DNA of 64,000 nucleotides from the NCBI RefSeq assembly GCF_017168195.1, contig NZ_JADNYL010000003.1, forward strand, positions 186,001 to 250,000, in the 5' to 3' direction. The first letter of the stretch is position 1; every line of letters begins with the position of its first letter. Positions 8,718 through 22,674 of this stretch are shown piece after piece. A model generated the notes under the pieces. The model saw nothing but the letters and a program-made list of their open reading frames with translations, searched no databases and was not told the origin of the DNA. This stretch comes from Thalassotalea sp. G2M2-11. GTDB lineage: Bacteria; Pseudomonadota; Gammaproteobacteria; Enterobacterales; Alteromonadaceae. Both the position numbers and the translations under genes were made by a program.

Positions 8718-11000
8718 TTAGTGTTTTTTATGTTTTTGCTTAGGCTGTCTATCCGAGAACTGATTATCAGAAAATCGTGTTAAGCCTGCTTTGCCGTTGG
8801 CAGGTTTCTTGCCGTAACCTCTGCTACGTTTTTGTCCGGGAGAAGTCTTAAAACCTTGGGCATTATTCTTACCTTTGCCTGCTTTTTTATAGTGTTGATG
8901 ATGCTGCTCAGCTCGAGATTCTGGCGGCACCAGACATTCAGGTTTTGTCCCAATGAGTTTACGTGCAAGGCCTAACTTGGTTAAAGCCTCTCGAATCAGC
9001 GGCCAATTTGCTGGATCATGATACCGTAAAATGGCTTTGTGCAAACGGCGTTGAATTGTACCTTTAGGCACAGGTACGCTGGCACTGTCTTTTTTGATAT
9101 TTTTCAACGAATCAATTTCGGTATGATACAGCGTAGTCGCATTGGCTAGCGGTGAAGGATAAAAATTTTGCACTTGATCCAATTTAAAATCATTTTGCTT
9201 TAGCCATAGCGCTAGGTTGATCATATCCATATCGGAAGTACCAGGGTGTGCGGAGATAAAATAAGGGATCAAGTATTGTTTTTTACCCGCTTGCTGAGAA
9301 AATTGGTCGAACATTTGTTTAAATTTGTCATAGCTGCCCATCCCAGGTTTCATCATTTTGTTTAATGGCCCTTCTTCGGTATGCTCAGGGGCTATTTTTA
9401 GGTAACCGCCCACATGATGATTCACTAATTCTTTAACATAATCAGGATCTTCAATGGCTAAATCGTAACGCACGCCAGAAGCAATCAGTACTTTTTTGAT
9501 GCCCTTAACCTTACGTGCCCGGCGATATAAGTTAATGGTTGGGGTATGATCTGTATCTAAATGACCACAAATAGTTGGCCAAACACAAGATGGTTTGCGA
9601 CAAGTCGCTTCGGCTTTTTCACTCTTGCAGCGTAATTGATACATATTGGCAGTAGGCCCGCCGAGATCAGAAATCACACCGGTAAAGCCAGGCACTTTTT
9701 CTCTAATATCTTCAATTTCCTGAATAATAGAATCTTCAGAGCGACTTTGAATGATTCGACCTTCGTGTTCAGTAATCGAACAAAAAGTACAACCGCCAAA
9801 ACAGCCACGCATTATATTGATAGACGTTTTTATCATTTCATAAGCAGGAATTTTTGCATCGCCATAACTAGGGTGTGGTACACGTTGATAAGGCAAACCA
9901 AATACGCCATCCATTTCTTGCTCGGTTAGTGGTGTTGCTGGAGGATTTAACCAAATGCTTCTATCGCCATGACGTTGCATTAACGGTTTAGCCGAAGTTG
10001 GGTTAACCTCTTGATGGAAGATACGTGAGGCATGAGCATAGAGCACTTTATTGTCTTTAACTTGCTCATAGGTAGGCAAGTTAATATAAGTGGTTAACCA
10101 AGGTTTCTTTTTGTCTTGCCATGATTTATTGCGATGCTGTGAAAGTTCAATCACTTGTGGTGTTTTGGTGATATCAGCATCAATGGCTTGTGCGTCGTTG
10201 TTAGCGCTTTGTTCTTGGCAACTACTTTGTGTGATTTCTTGATACGGGCTGACAATCGGTTCTATTTTACCTGGCTTGTCGATGCTACGTGAATCAATGC
10301 CTTGCCAATTAGGCAAGGCTTGTTTGGTAATAAAAGCACTGCCGCGTACATCGGTGATATTACTTACATCTTCGCCACGGGCGATACGATGTGCAATTTC
10401 AACTAAAGGTCGTTCGGCATTGCCATACACTAATAAATCGGCTTTTGCGTCAAATAACACTGAGCGACGCACTTTATCTGACCAATAATCATAATGGGCG
10501 ATACGGCGTAAACTTGCTTCAATACCGCCAATAATCACTGGCACGCCTTTGTATGCTTCTTTACAACGTTGCGTATAAACCGTTACTGCGCGATCGGGGC
10601 GTTTGCCTCCTTCATTATTTGGGGTATAAGCATCATCATGGCGCATTCGACGTTCAGCGGTATATCGATTGATCATTGAATCCATATTGCCTGCAGTAAC
10701 ACCAAAAAATAAGTTTGGTTGACCCAGAGCCATAAATGCCTCTTTTGAGTGCCAGTCAGGCTGAGCGATAATGCCAACTCTAAAGCCTTGAGCTTCTAAC
10801 ATCCGGCCGATAATCGCCATACCAAAGCTTGGGTGATCAACATATGCATCTCCCGTGACTAAAATGATGTCACAACTGTCCCAGCCTAATTGTTCCATTT
10901 CTGCTCGACTCATCGGTAGAAATGGTGCACAACCGTAACATTCAGCCCAGTACTTAGGGTAGTCAAATAGTGCTGTTTTAGCTTGAGAGGAGATCATCAT
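8718..11000 (-). CDS. ygiQ: YgiQ family radical SAM protein
   Basis: A 760-residue radical SAM protein of the UPF0313/YgiQ family. The [4Fe-4S]-SAM motif CFGGCTFC lies near residue 395, within [19 protein letters not shown]. An N-terminal region, starting near residue 40 ([20 protein letters not shown]), resembles the cobalamin-binding-like fold found in the family. The C-terminus is a basic, lysine-rich low-complexity tail. The reaction is not established. A promoter-like TATAAT with a GC-rich discriminator lies about 60 bp upstream, and the broken small membrane gene follows 10 bp downstream. Confidence 0.9.
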   Translation of the reverse strand: MMISSQAKTALFDYPKYWAECYGCAPFLPMSRAEMEQLGWDSCDIILVTGDAYVDHPSFGMAIIGRMLEAQGFRVGIIAQPDWHSKEAFMALGQPNLFFGVTAGNMDSMINRYTAERRMRHDDAYTPNNEGGKRPDRAVTVYTQRCKEAYKGVPVIIGGIEASLRRIAHYDYWSDKVRRSVLFDAKADLLVYGNAERPLVEIAHRIARGEDVSNITDVRGSAFITKQALPNWQGIDSRSIDKPGKIEPIVSPYQEITQSSCQEQSANNDAQAIDADITKTPQVIELSQHRNKSWQDKKKPWLTTYINLPTYEQVKDNKVLYAHASRIFHQEVNPTSAKPLMQRHGDRSIWLNPPATPLTEQEMDGVFGLPYQRVPHPSYGDAKIPAYEMIKTSINIMRGCFGGCTFCSITEHEGRIIQSRSEDSIIQEIEDIREKVPGFTGVISDLGGPTANMYQLRCKSEKAEATCRKPSCVWPTICGHLDTDHTPTINLYRRARKVKGIKKVLIASGVRYDLAIEDPDYVKELVNHHVGGYLKIAPEHTEEGPLNKMMKPGMGSYDKFKQMFDQFSQQAGKKQYLIPYFISAHPGTSDMDMINLALWLKQNDFKLDQVQNFYPSPLANATTLYHTEIDSLKNIKKDSASVPVPKGTIQRRLHKAILRYHDPANWPLIREALTKLGLARKLIGTKPECLVPPESRAEQHHQHYKKAGKGKNNAQGFKTSPGQKRSRGYGKKPANGKAGLTRFSDNQFSDRQPKQKHKKH

Positions 11001-11060
11001 TAATATTGTTTGCTCTTGGTAGTAAATATTGGCTGATTAGTCAGCGCTTATCGTTGCTAA

Positions 11061-11073
11061 GCGCGCGATTATA
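11061..11073 (-). promoter_or_regulatory. Putative ygiQ promoter -10 with GC-rich discriminator
   Basis: Minus-strand TATAATCGCGCGC, identical over 13 bases to the element before ybiT. A GCGCTTA/TAAGCGC inverted repeat (about 11044-11064) overlaps the likely transcription start. Confidence 0.5.
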
Positions 11074-11194
11074 GCAATTTTAGCAGTTTTTCGCAGAATA
11101 AATTTTGTTACTAAGATAAGAATCGAATTGTCAATGTGATGCGGCTCAGTATAACATATCGCAAAACAATACCTTATAAGATGAAATACCGCAT

Positions 11195-13732
11195 ATGATG
11201 AAAATAAATATTATCGCTAGTGCTATTAGTCTCACGTTATTAGGTTGTGTGACAACAACAGGTGAGCAAAGCGCTGAAAATGTTTTAGCGACAACCAATA
11301 CCGCTTCTGAGCAAGTGGTAGAGAAGGTTAAGTCAAAACCACAGCTTGCTACAATTAAAGAAAAAAGCGCTAAGGTGGTTAATAAACTAACGCCAGAAGT
11401 GACTACCCTTGCAAATGGTGATGTAAAAATTACCTTAGAGCAGATCATGGCTGATCCTGATTGGATGGGGCGCTCACCAGAGAGTTGGTATTGGTCTGAT
11501 GATAGCCAAGCTATTTTTTACAAGCAAAAGCAGTTAGGTACTCCGCTTCGAGATTTGTTTAGCCAATCTATTTCAGGTGGTGAAGCAAAACAGGTAGCGC
11601 TTGCTGACTTACACAAGGTTGCCAATCGTAATGCGGTTGAAAACCAAGCGGGTACGAAACAAGTTTACGTATATGAAGGAAATGTCTTTGTTAAAACCTT
11701 AGCCAGTGGAGAGGTTAAACAACTGACTTATACCTCAGCCGTTGAGAGTGCGGCGATGTTTTTAAACAATGGGAATGTGGCATATCGTGTCGCAAATAAG
11801 TTTTTTGAACATGACGTGCGCGAAAATAAAATCACTGAACTTGCCAGTTTGAAATTGCAAAATGCGCCAAAATCGAACAAAGAAAGCAGTTATATTGCTA
11901 AAGAGCAAAATAAGCTTATTGGTTATATTGCGTTGCAGCAAAAGAATGAACGATTAAAAAAGGAACGTAAAGAGCAATTAAAAGCAGCGAATGCAACCCT
12001 AACACAGACGGAATTTTATCTAGGGAAAGACAAACAAGTTGTTCATGCTAGCTTGTCACCTAATGGTGATAAAATGTTAGTTAGCATTGCTGATAAAAAA
12101 TCGAGCCGTGCTGATAGTGATATCATGCCAAATTACATCACTGACAATGCCCATATCAAAGCAGAAAAAGTCAGGGCGCGTGTAGCGAATAATCGTCAAT
12201 ATAGCCAAGAGCTTTATCTACTGGATTTAACTTCGGGGCAAAAGTTTGCGTTAAGCTACGACACCCTGCCAGGGTTTGATCAAGATGTATTAGCTAGCGT
12301 GAAAAAAGAAAATTACGCCCGTGACGGTAAAACTTACCAAAGCAAACGTACGCCACGTAATATTCATGTGATGAGTATGTGGGATCCGATTAAATGGCAC
12401 CCTGATGGTAAACAGGTCGCGGTGATGTTAGAGGCGTGGGATAATAAAGACCGCTGGTTAGCAACGGTTAACTTGTTAGAAAACAAGTTAGAAAATCAAC
12501 ATCGACTTCATGACGACGCTTGGATCAACTGGTCATTCAATGAGTTTGGCTGGCTCAATGACCGTTTATATTATTTATCAGAAGAGTCTGGCTATTCTCA
12601 CTTATATACCAAAGCGCTAAAATCAAAAGCTAAAAAGCTGACCAAAGGAGCGTTTGAAGTCAGTGACATCACCTTAACCAAAGATAACTCACAGTTTATT
12701 GTTCGGGCAAATAAAAAGCATCCGGGTATTTATGAGATTTATCAAATCAATGCTCGTACGGGAGAAATGACTGCGTTGACCGATTTAGGTGGCATGAATG
12801 ATTATGCGTTAAGCCCAGATGGTACTAAATTGTTAATAGAACACTCTGAAGTGACTATGCCGCCTGAGCTTTATGTGCAATCACTTGCAGCGGATAAACC
12901 CGCTAAAAGATTAACTTATACTGTATCTGAGCAATTTTTATCTATGCCTTGGATTGCACCAACTGTGGTCGCAGTGCCTTCGTCTTATCAAGATGCGCCT
13001 GTATATTCACGTGTATATTTGCCAGAAAATTATGACCAGACGCAAGAAAAAAATCGTGCGGTGATGTTTAGTCATGGCGCGGGATATTTACAAAATGCGC
13101 ATTTAGGTTGGTCGGGCTACTTTCGAGAATTTATGTTCCACAGCATGTTAGTGCAACAAGGTTATGTAGTGATCGACATGGATTATCGCGCGTCAAAAGG
13201 TTACGGCCGAGATTGGCGTACGGCCATTTATCGCCATATGGGTAAGCCAGAAGTACAGGACATGCGTGATGGGGTCGAATGGTTAATTGACAATGCGAAT
13301 GTTGATCGCCGTCGTATCGGTACTTACGGTGGTTCTTATGGTGGCTTCTTAACCTTGATGGCTTTATTTACAGAGCCTGATCTATTTGAGTCTGGTTCTG
13401 CGTTACGCTTAGTGTCAGATTGGGCTTATTACAATCATGGTTACACCTCAAACATTTTAAATACGCCGGGTGATGATGCGATCGCCTATGAGCGAAGCTC
13501 TCCTATTTATTTTGCCGAAGGACTTGAAAAACCGTTATTAATCAATGCGCCTATGGTGGATGATAATGTTTTCTTTCAAGATACCGTGCGTTTAGTACAG
13601 CGCTTGATTGAGTTAGAAAAGCAAGACTTTGAAACGGCAATTTATCCGGTAGAACCTCATGGCTTTGTGCAGCCAAGCTCATGGTTAAATGAATATCGTC
13701 GTATTTATAAGTTATTTGAAAATACCCTGTAA
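11195..13732 (+). CDS. S9 family peptidase (DPP IV/prolyl oligopeptidase type), lipoprotein
   Basis: A serine peptidase that probably trims peptides in the periplasm or at the outer membrane. The start MMKINIIASAISLTLLGC is a lipoprotein signal with the lipobox cysteine at 18. Residues about 90-560 form a beta-propeller-like region, and the C-terminal 230 residues are the alpha/beta-hydrolase domain. The nucleophile is Ser714 in GTYGGSYGGF; the aspartate lies near 790 (PMVDDNVFFQD) and the histidine near 822 (EPHGF). At 845 residues it is somewhat longer than typical DPP IV-like enzymes. It is transcribed alone, with a strong terminator after it. Substrate specificity cannot be read from the sequence. 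Confidence 0.92.
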   Translation: MMKINIIASAISLTLLGCVTTTGEQSAENVLATTNTASEQVVEKVKSKPQLATIKEKSAKVVNKLTPEVTTLANGDVKITLEQIMADPDWMGRSPESWYWSDDSQAIFYKQKQLGTPLRDLFSQSISGGEAKQVALADLHKVANRNAVENQAGTKQVYVYEGNVFVKTLASGEVKQLTYTSAVESAAMFLNNGNVAYRVANKFFEHDVRENKITELASLKLQNAPKSNKESSYIAKEQNKLIGYIALQQKNERLKKERKEQLKAANATLTQTEFYLGKDKQVVHASLSPNGDKMLVSIADKKSSRADSDIMPNYITDNAHIKAEKVRARVANNRQYSQELYLLDLTSGQKFALSYDTLPGFDQDVLASVKKENYARDGKTYQSKRTPRNIHVMSMWDPIKWHPDGKQVAVMLEAWDNKDRWLATVNLLENKLENQHRLHDDAWINWSFNEFGWLNDRLYYLSEESGYSHLYTKALKSKAKKLTKGAFEVSDITLTKDNSQFIVRANKKHPGIYEIYQINARTGEMTALTDLGGMNDYALSPDGTKLLIEHSEVTMPPELYVQSLAADKPAKRLTYTVSEQFLSMPWIAPTVVAVPSSYQDAPVYSRVYLPENYDQTQEKNRAVMFSHGAGYLQNAHLGWSGYFREFMFHSMLVQQGYVVIDMDYRASKGYGRDWRTAIYRHMGKPEVQDMRDGVEWLIDNANVDRRRIGTYGGSYGGFLTLMALFTEPDLFESGSALRLVSDWAYYNHGYTSNILNTPGDDAIAYERSSPIYFAEGLEKPLLINAPMVDDNVFFQDTVRLVQRLIELEKQDFETAIYPVEPHGFVQPSSWLNEYRRIYKLFENTL

Positions 13733-13754
13733 TTTAATCGTTATGCGGTGAGAG

Positions 13755-13789
13755 AAGCTCGGCTTGTTGGACACAGGCCGAGCTTTTTT
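13755..13789 (+). terminator. Intrinsic terminator of the S9 peptidase gene
   Basis: A 9-bp perfect stem (AAGCTCGGC/GCCGAGCTT) with a 13-base loop is followed by TTTTT, 22 bp past the stop codon. Confidence 0.85.
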
Positions 13790-13944
13790 ATTGCCATTAT
13801 TTTAGTATCAAGCATGTAATCAGGGCGAGTCAGCAGTTTGCTAGCATTACTTGTCAAGGTGAATTTACCGATTGAACACGAGGGCTTTTTTGAACATTAT
13901 TACTTGATTTTAAAGTGAAATAATTTACATTAGAGAGTTGTAAT

Positions 13945-14253
13945 ATGTTAAAAAACTTAAAGGATGTTAACGCGATGACCATTACTCGTATCAATCATTT
14001 TCATGCTGCGCAAGGAAAAGCTGAGGCACTGGATGAGTTTTTACATTCATTAGTGCCATACATTACCGCTAGTGAGGGCTGTCTTTCTTGCCAAGTGTTA
14101 AGAAACGAAGAAAAAACAGACCAGTTTGCAGTGATAGAGCAATGGCAATCTAAAGATCACCACCAACAATCTTTGGCAAATTTTCCAAAAGAGGACATGG
14201 CAGCGGCTATGCCATTATTTGCTATGCCTCCAGAAGGTGGTTACTTCAGTTAA
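13945..14253 (+). CDS. Antibiotic biosynthesis monooxygenase (ABM) domain protein
   Basis: A small single-domain protein of the ABM/dimeric alpha-beta barrel fold. The domain runs from ITRINHFHAAQGKAEALDEF through ASEGCLSCQVLRNEE, FAVIEQWQSKDHHQQSL and the C-terminal GGYFS. Members bind or oxidise small quinones or haem-like ligands, but the substrate here is unknown. Two starts are possible: ATG at 13945 (GAGAG seven bases upstream) or ATG at 13975 (AGGA about ten bases upstream), the latter placing the Met directly before the domain. The gene is monocistronic and convergent with the next one. Confidence 0.8.
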   Translation: MLKNLKDVNAMTITRINHFHAAQGKAEALDEFLHSLVPYITASEGCLSCQVLRNEEKTDQFAVIEQWQSKDHHQQSLANFPKEDMAAAMPLFAMPPEGGYFS

Positions 14254-14270
14254 ATATGAGCATGTTATGG

Positions 14271-14618
14271 TTATTTTAATAATGCGTCGACTTGATAACG
14301 TTTGCCTTGTTGAGAAATTACGACACGTAAATCGCCATTTTTAGTGTTAAAGTGCAAGGTTAAACGCCCACGTTTCATTTCATTGCTGATCGCTTCACCA
14401 AAGTGCTGTTGGTAAAACTCAATGATGGCTTGCTCATTTTGTTGAGTGAAATAGTTGATCACTGCCGGTAGTTCATCAGTGTATTGGGCAAAAAGTTTAG
14501 CATCATCAAGGGCTGGAATATCAAAATTTTCAGCGTTTGATACCAACGAAAATACAGTACTTAGTGCTGCCAAAAGAGTAATGGTCAGTTTTTTGATTGT
14601 TGATTGAGAGTTTTTCAT
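14271..14618 (-). CDS. Small exported protein of unknown function
   Basis: A 115-residue protein with an N-terminal signal peptide (about residues 1-29, ending SNA) and a mature part of about 85 residues. The mature part has two helices (LDDAKLFAQYTDELPAVINY and EQAIIEFYQQHFG) and a beta-rich end (GRLTLHFNTKNGDLRVVISQ). I chose the ATG at 14618 because a GAGG site lies six bases before it; the ATG four codons upstream overlaps that site. Periplasmic location is inferred. I do not recognise the family. Confidence 0.7.
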   Translation of the reverse strand: MKNSQSTIKKLTITLLAALSTVFSLVSNAENFDIPALDDAKLFAQYTDELPAVINYFTQQNEQAIIEFYQQHFGEAISNEMKRGRLTLHFNTKNGDLRVVISQQGKRYQVDALLK

Positions 14619-14694
14619 TACTTGCCTCATGCATTAAATATTAGCGTCAGTATGAATTCATTTTCACTTAATGCCAAACTTTAGTTGTTGATCA

Positions 14695-15441
14695 TCATAG
14701 AAATTCATCCCGATAATGATCAACCCATAACGCAGTCGCACCACAAATAGCAACTGGCATAATGACTAGGTTGATAATAGGTACCATGGAAAATACCGCA
14801 GTGGTAATACCAAAACTATAGCTTAAGCCTTTATGATGTTTTAAGGCGATTTTCATGTCATCAAAATTGATTTTGTGATTATCAAACGCATAATCTTTAT
14901 ATTGCACTGCCATCATCCAGGCAAGAAATAAAAACCAAAATACCTGACCAATCACTGGCACCAGCCAGTATAAAATAAAAAAGCCAATTGCACGGGGTAA
15001 ATAATAGCGAAATTTACACCATTCGCGGCTAATGGTGCGTGGGATGTCTTTAATGATAGATAATGGCGAACCAGAAGGTGGTGATGAATTTGTCAATAAA
15101 GCTTCAATTTTTTCGGCTAATAAGCCGTTAAATGGCGCGGCAATCCAGTTAGCAAATGAGCTAAAAATAAATGAAAACATCACTAATAAGAATAAAACAG
15201 CCACTGGCCATATTACGCTAGTTAACCAAGAAAGTGCCTCTGGTAACCATTGTTGTAATTGCACTAAATAGACATCGAGTTGTAAAAACATAAAATAAAA
15301 AGCGACGGAAAAAAGCAGTAAATTAACGAATAAAGGAATAAAGACAAAGCGTCTTATCCCTTTGAGTCGGATTAACTCAAAGCCTTTGATTAAATATCCA
15401 GCGCCACTGTGGGCATAGGGTTGTTGCATTTTTGATAGCAT
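14695..15441 (-). CDS. cysZ: Sulfate transporter CysZ
   Basis: Inner-membrane sulfate uptake protein of the CysZ/EI24 family, feeding cysteine synthesis. At 248 residues it matches E. coli CysZ (253). Four or more hydrophobic segments are visible, with family features HSGAGYLIKGFELIRLKGIR at the N-terminus, NWIAAPFNGLLAEKIE near 95, and the C-terminal Pro-rich helix VPIINLVIMPVAICGATALW. It is divergent from smc, with about 150 bp between the starts. A cysZ next to the zipA-ligA region is familiar in related genomes. Confidence 0.93.
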   Translation of the reverse strand: MLSKMQQPYAHSGAGYLIKGFELIRLKGIRRFVFIPLFVNLLLFSVAFYFMFLQLDVYLVQLQQWLPEALSWLTSVIWPVAVLFLLVMFSFIFSSFANWIAAPFNGLLAEKIEALLTNSSPPSGSPLSIIKDIPRTISREWCKFRYYLPRAIGFFILYWLVPVIGQVFWFLFLAWMMAVQYKDYAFDNHKINFDDMKIALKHHKGLSYSFGITTAVFSMVPIINLVIMPVAICGATALWVDHYRDEFL

Positions 15442-15591
15442 TTTGTCTATTTATTAATTAGTTAGTGATTTTGTTTCAGTATAGTGACTGATATCGCGCA
15501 AGAGAAGCCCTCTATTGTTACAAAGTCTAAAAATTTCTGATAGAGTTTATCGACTGGGTTTAGATTATACGATTGTTAGGCACATCACTTC

Positions 15592-18500
15592 ATGCGATTA
15601 AAGCACATTAAATTAGCTGGATTTAAATCGTTTGTTGATCCTACCAAAGTGCCTTTTGAACACCAAATGACTGCAATTGTTGGTCCTAACGGTTGCGGAA
15701 AATCCAATATCATTGATGCTGTACGTTGGGTGCTGGGTGAAAGTTCAGCGAAAAACTTACGTGGTGATGCCATGACTGATGTTATTTTTAATGGTGCATC
15801 GACGCGAAAATCTGTTGGGCAAGCCAGTGTTGAATTATTGTTTGATAATGCGACTGAACACATTACAGGTTCTATGGCTGATCGCAACCAGGTTTCTATT
15901 CGCCGCGTGGTTAATCGTGACAGCCAAAATACTTATTATCTTAATGGCACTAAGTGTCGGCGCAAAGATATCACTGACATATTTTTGGGAACTGGGCTTG
16001 GGCCACGTAGCTATGCCATTATTGAACAAGGCACCATTTCGCGGTTAATAGAGTCTAAACCACAAGAATTAAGGGTATTTATTGAAGAAGCTGCGGGTAT
16101 TTCTAAGTATAAAGAGCGTCGACGAGATACCGAGAATAAGATCCGTCACACCAGAGAAAATCTTGCTAGATTAACGGATATTCGTTTTGAGTTAAGCCAG
16201 CAAATTGATAAATTGCACCAGCAAGCTGAAGCCGCTAAACGCTTTAGAACGTTAAAAAAACAAGAGCGCCAGTTTAAAGCCGAACTTGCGGTATTGCGCT
16301 GGCAAAAGTTTGACCAACAACATAAAAAACATCAGCAAGATATTCTGGCGTTGCAAAGGAAAATCGAACAACAGCAAAGTGAGCAAGCAACGAATGAACT
16401 TGAGCTGATAAACGCCAAGCAACAGGGGGTTTTGCTTAATGATGGTATTCAACAACTGCAACAACAAAAAATTGATTTAACTAATAAAGTTGCGCGTTTA
16501 GAACAACAACTTCAGCATGCAAAACAACATCAGGCGAAGTTACAACAAGATAAATATCAATATACCGAGCAGTTGAACCAAGCTCAGCAAGCATTGTTGA
16601 GTGAGCAACAGTACATACAAACATTGTCAGTCAAGCAAGAACACCAATCAGCCGAGTTTGTTCGCCTTAAGCAACAAATTCAAGAAGTGCAGTTGCAACT
16701 CGAACAAGCGAATGAACAACTTAATTTGCAGCAACAAGCTTGGTATCAGGCACAACGGCATAAAGAGCAACAACGTCAAATACGACAAAATTGGTTGGAT
16801 AAACAAACTCAGTTACAAGCTCAGCAAAAACATATCCATGCGCGTTTAGCTCAACTTAAAGAGCAGCAGACAAGCTTGCAACAACAATCACAACGCCACA
16901 GTGAACAAAGTGATGGACATCCAGAACTTCAAGATGAGTTTTTAGTCGAACAAATAGCACAGTTATCACAGGATCTTGATGAAAACGCAGCACAAATTGC
17001 CGAACTTGAACAACAATTAAAGCAGGCTATTATCCAGCAAAGTGAAACTCGTGGCAGTGAACAAGCATTAGCTAAACAAGTGGAATATCTACAAGGGAAG
17101 TTAACGGCAAAAAGTGATTGGCAAGCGCAGCAACAACAATGGCTTGCAGAAAATGGTTATCGAAATCATCCGACGGTACAAGAAAGTGTCTCAGTGGCTA
17201 CCGGTTGGGAGTTGGCTGCTGAAATGGTGTTGGCCAGTCAGCTTAAAGCGGTCAGTATGACGGAGCTACCTTTTGCTTTACTAGCAAACAATGAATTGCC
17301 TGAATCATTAATGCTCTTAGCTGAGCAGACACCAGATAAGGCCATCGCAAGTGAGCAGATCCTCTCGGGTAGTTTAGCTGAGAAAGTGCATGCAACGCCA
17401 ATATTGAATATTGAGTTGAATCGAATTCAAACCGCCAATAATTTAGCCGAGGCGTTAGCCATCTTACCTAGCTTAACCGCGGAACAATCGGTGATATGTC
17501 CGCAGGGATTTTGGTTAAGCCAACGTTTTGTTCGTTATGGGATTGCAGAGCAGAAAAATGATCATTTAGTGCAACAACGTGAATTAAGTGAATTAATTAC
17601 TAGTCAACAAGAGTTACGACAGAAAAACGCTGAAAATGAAGAGAAAATTAGTGTTTATCAACAGCAAATTACTTTATTGACCACTCAGCAACAAGAACGC
17701 ACGGCACAACTTAAGCAAAAACAGCAGTTATTGTCGCAAAGAGTGCAAGAGCAGCAATTGGCGCAACAATCAAAGCAGTTAGTTGAACAACAGTTAAGCT
17801 CAATCACCAAAGAGCAACAACAATTACATGATCAATTGCAAGCGCTTGAACAATCACTAGCGCAAGTGGTTCAGGAACTATCATCTCTAGCAAATTCTTC
17901 TACTGAGAAAAATGCAGTTGAAAGTGAAAACGATAAACAAACGCTAAGTGATATCGAGCCTCTGATTGAGCAATTGCAACAAGATGTTAAGCGTAGCCAA
18001 AGCCAGCACCATACATTAGTGCAAGAAAAACATCAGGTTGAGTTAGCGTTAGAAAAAACAAAGCATCAATACCAGCAAGCGTCTCAAACTATTGTACGTT
18101 TACAGGAAAGTATTGCTCAACTCACAGAGCAGCAAGCTAAACATGGCGAAATGCTCCAAGACAATATTGCGCCAATAGCTGATGATGAACAGCAATTAGC
18201 AATATGGCTTGAACAAATGAGCACGCTTGAATTGCAATTGGTGGATAAACAGCAAGGAGCAAAACAAGCGCAACAACAAGTCAATGACATTGAACAAACG
18301 CAACGCTCTGCAGTCGAATCAACTAATCAGCTGACTCAGCAATTGAATCAAATTTCTTTAGATGCTGAAAGTAGCCGGTTAAAAGCTGAGTCAGCAGTAG
18401 AGCAGTTGCAAGAATTAGGACAATCTCGTCAGATGATTGTGCAACAAATGCCAGCGCACGCTAGAGAAAGTCAATGGCAAGCACAAATTATTAAACTTGG

Positions 18501-19134
18501 TAAAGACATTCAATCACTTGGCGCGATTAATTTAGCAGCAATTGATGAGTTTGAAACACAATTAAATCGAAAAAACTATCTTGATCAACAAGATCAAGAT
18601 TTAAATCTTGCGATTTCAACGTTAGAATCAGCGATAGAAAAAATAGATAAAGAAAGTCGGCAGAAGTTTAAGTTAACATTTGATAAAGTGAATCAAGATT
18701 TGCAGTCGTTGTTTCCTAAAGTATTTGGTGGCGGCAGTGCGTATTTAAGCCTCACAGGTGATGACTTGCTAGAAACCGGTATCACCATAATGGCGAGACC
18801 GCCGGGCAAAAAAAATAGTACGATTCATTTATTATCGGGTGGAGAAAAGGCATTAACCGCATTATCATTGGTGTTTGCTATTTTTCGCTTAAATCCAGCG
18901 CCATTTTGCATGTTAGACGAAGTAGACGCGCCATTAGATGACGCCAACGTGGGTCGATTTTGCAACTTGGTTAAAGAAATGTCGCAAACCGTACAATTTA
19001 TTTATATTAGTCATAATAAAATAGCGATGGAAATGGCTACGCATTTAACAGGGGTCACTATGTTTGAAGCTGGTGTTTCAAGAATGGTTACCGTTGATAT
19101 TGACGAAGCAATCGCCATGGCAGAAGTATCATAA
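15592..19134 (+). CDS. smc: Chromosome segregation protein SMC
   Basis: A condensin ATPase of 1180 residues. The N-terminal head has Walker A GPNGCGKSN (about residues 31-39) and the Q-loop region VRWVLGESSAKNLRG. Two very long coiled coils follow, unusually rich in glutamine, with a hinge at about 520-640. The C-terminal head carries the ABC signature LLSGGEKALTALSL and Walker B FCMLDEVDAPLDDANV. The presence of SMC suggests this lineage uses SMC-ScpAB rather than MukBEF; scpAB is not in the window. It is the first gene of smc-zipA-ligA-DUF3392, with 14 bp before zipA. Confidence 0.96.
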   Translation: MRLKHIKLAGFKSFVDPTKVPFEHQMTAIVGPNGCGKSNIIDAVRWVLGESSAKNLRGDAMTDVIFNGASTRKSVGQASVELLFDNATEHITGSMADRNQVSIRRVVNRDSQNTYYLNGTKCRRKDITDIFLGTGLGPRSYAIIEQGTISRLIESKPQELRVFIEEAAGISKYKERRRDTENKIRHTRENLARLTDIRFELSQQIDKLHQQAEAAKRFRTLKKQERQFKAELAVLRWQKFDQQHKKHQQDILALQRKIEQQQSEQATNELELINAKQQGVLLNDGIQQLQQQKIDLTNKVARLEQQLQHAKQHQAKLQQDKYQYTEQLNQAQQALLSEQQYIQTLSVKQEHQSAEFVRLKQQIQEVQLQLEQANEQLNLQQQAWYQAQRHKEQQRQIRQNWLDKQTQLQAQQKHIHARLAQLKEQQTSLQQQSQRHSEQSDGHPELQDEFLVEQIAQLSQDLDENAAQIAELEQQLKQAIIQQSETRGSEQALAKQVEYLQGKLTAKSDWQAQQQQWLAENGYRNHPTVQESVSVATGWELAAEMVLASQLKAVSMTELPFALLANNELPESLMLLAEQTPDKAIASEQILSGSLAEKVHATPILNIELNRIQTANNLAEALAILPSLTAEQSVICPQGFWLSQRFVRYGIAEQKNDHLVQQRELSELITSQQELRQKNAENEEKISVYQQQITLLTTQQQERTAQLKQKQQLLSQRVQEQQLAQQSKQLVEQQLSSITKEQQQLHDQLQALEQSLAQVVQELSSLANSSTEKNAVESENDKQTLSDIEPLIEQLQQDVKRSQSQHHTLVQEKHQVELALEKTKHQYQQASQTIVRLQESIAQLTEQQAKHGEMLQDNIAPIADDEQQLAIWLEQMSTLELQLVDKQQGAKQAQQQVNDIEQTQRSAVESTNQLTQQLNQISLDAESSRLKAESAVEQLQELGQSRQMIVQQMPAHARESQWQAQIIKLGKDIQSLGAINLAAIDEFETQLNRKNYLDQQDQDLNLAISTLESAIEKIDKESRQKFKLTFDKVNQDLQSLFPKVFGGGSAYLSLTGDDLLETGITIMARPPGKKNSTIHLLSGGEKALTALSLVFAIFRLNPAPFCMLDEVDAPLDDANVGRFCNLVKEMSQTVQFIYISHNKIAMEMATHLTGVTMFEAGVSRMVTVDIDEAIAMAEVS

Positions 19135-19148
19135 CAATAGGCTAGGTA

Positions 19149-22350
<3,202 letters not shown>

Positions 22351-22351
<1 letters not shown>

Positions 22352-22674
22352 TGACGAGTGTAATGATTGAATTGGGCCAGTGGTTTCGTCCATATCAGTA
22401 TCAGTGTGCGATGGCGCTTATCGCGACAATTTTAGTCATATTTGGTAATGACATTAACAGCGCGATTAAACATTTAGTACGGAAGCAGCATTTTGTTGTT
22501 CGTACTTTTATCTTTGTGTTGGTCTGCGCTATTGGATATGGCTTAGCGACGGTATGGCTGACTAGTGTATTATCGGCACAATTAGCAAAAATCCCTGATT
22601 TTTATATTGTACCCGTAGTGGCGAGCAGTTTTTTTATCTTAGGAATTTACGCACAGCGACAGCGTCATATTTAA
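22351..22674 (+). CDS. DUF3392 family small membrane protein
   Basis: A 107-residue protein with three hydrophobic helices (about residues 18-36, 49-70 and 82-100), matching my recollection of the DUF3392 family found downstream of ligA in Alteromonadales and Vibrionales. The start codon shares its first base with the ligA stop (TAATG), so translation is coupled. Function unknown; inner membrane by prediction. The last four bases overlap the convergent gene at 22671, and no terminator separates them. Confidence 0.8.

Noticed and set aside
16300-18400. Repetitive CAA/CAG-rich DNA as a repeat array
   Set aside because: There is no regular unit or spacer; it is the glutamine-rich coiled coil of SMC.
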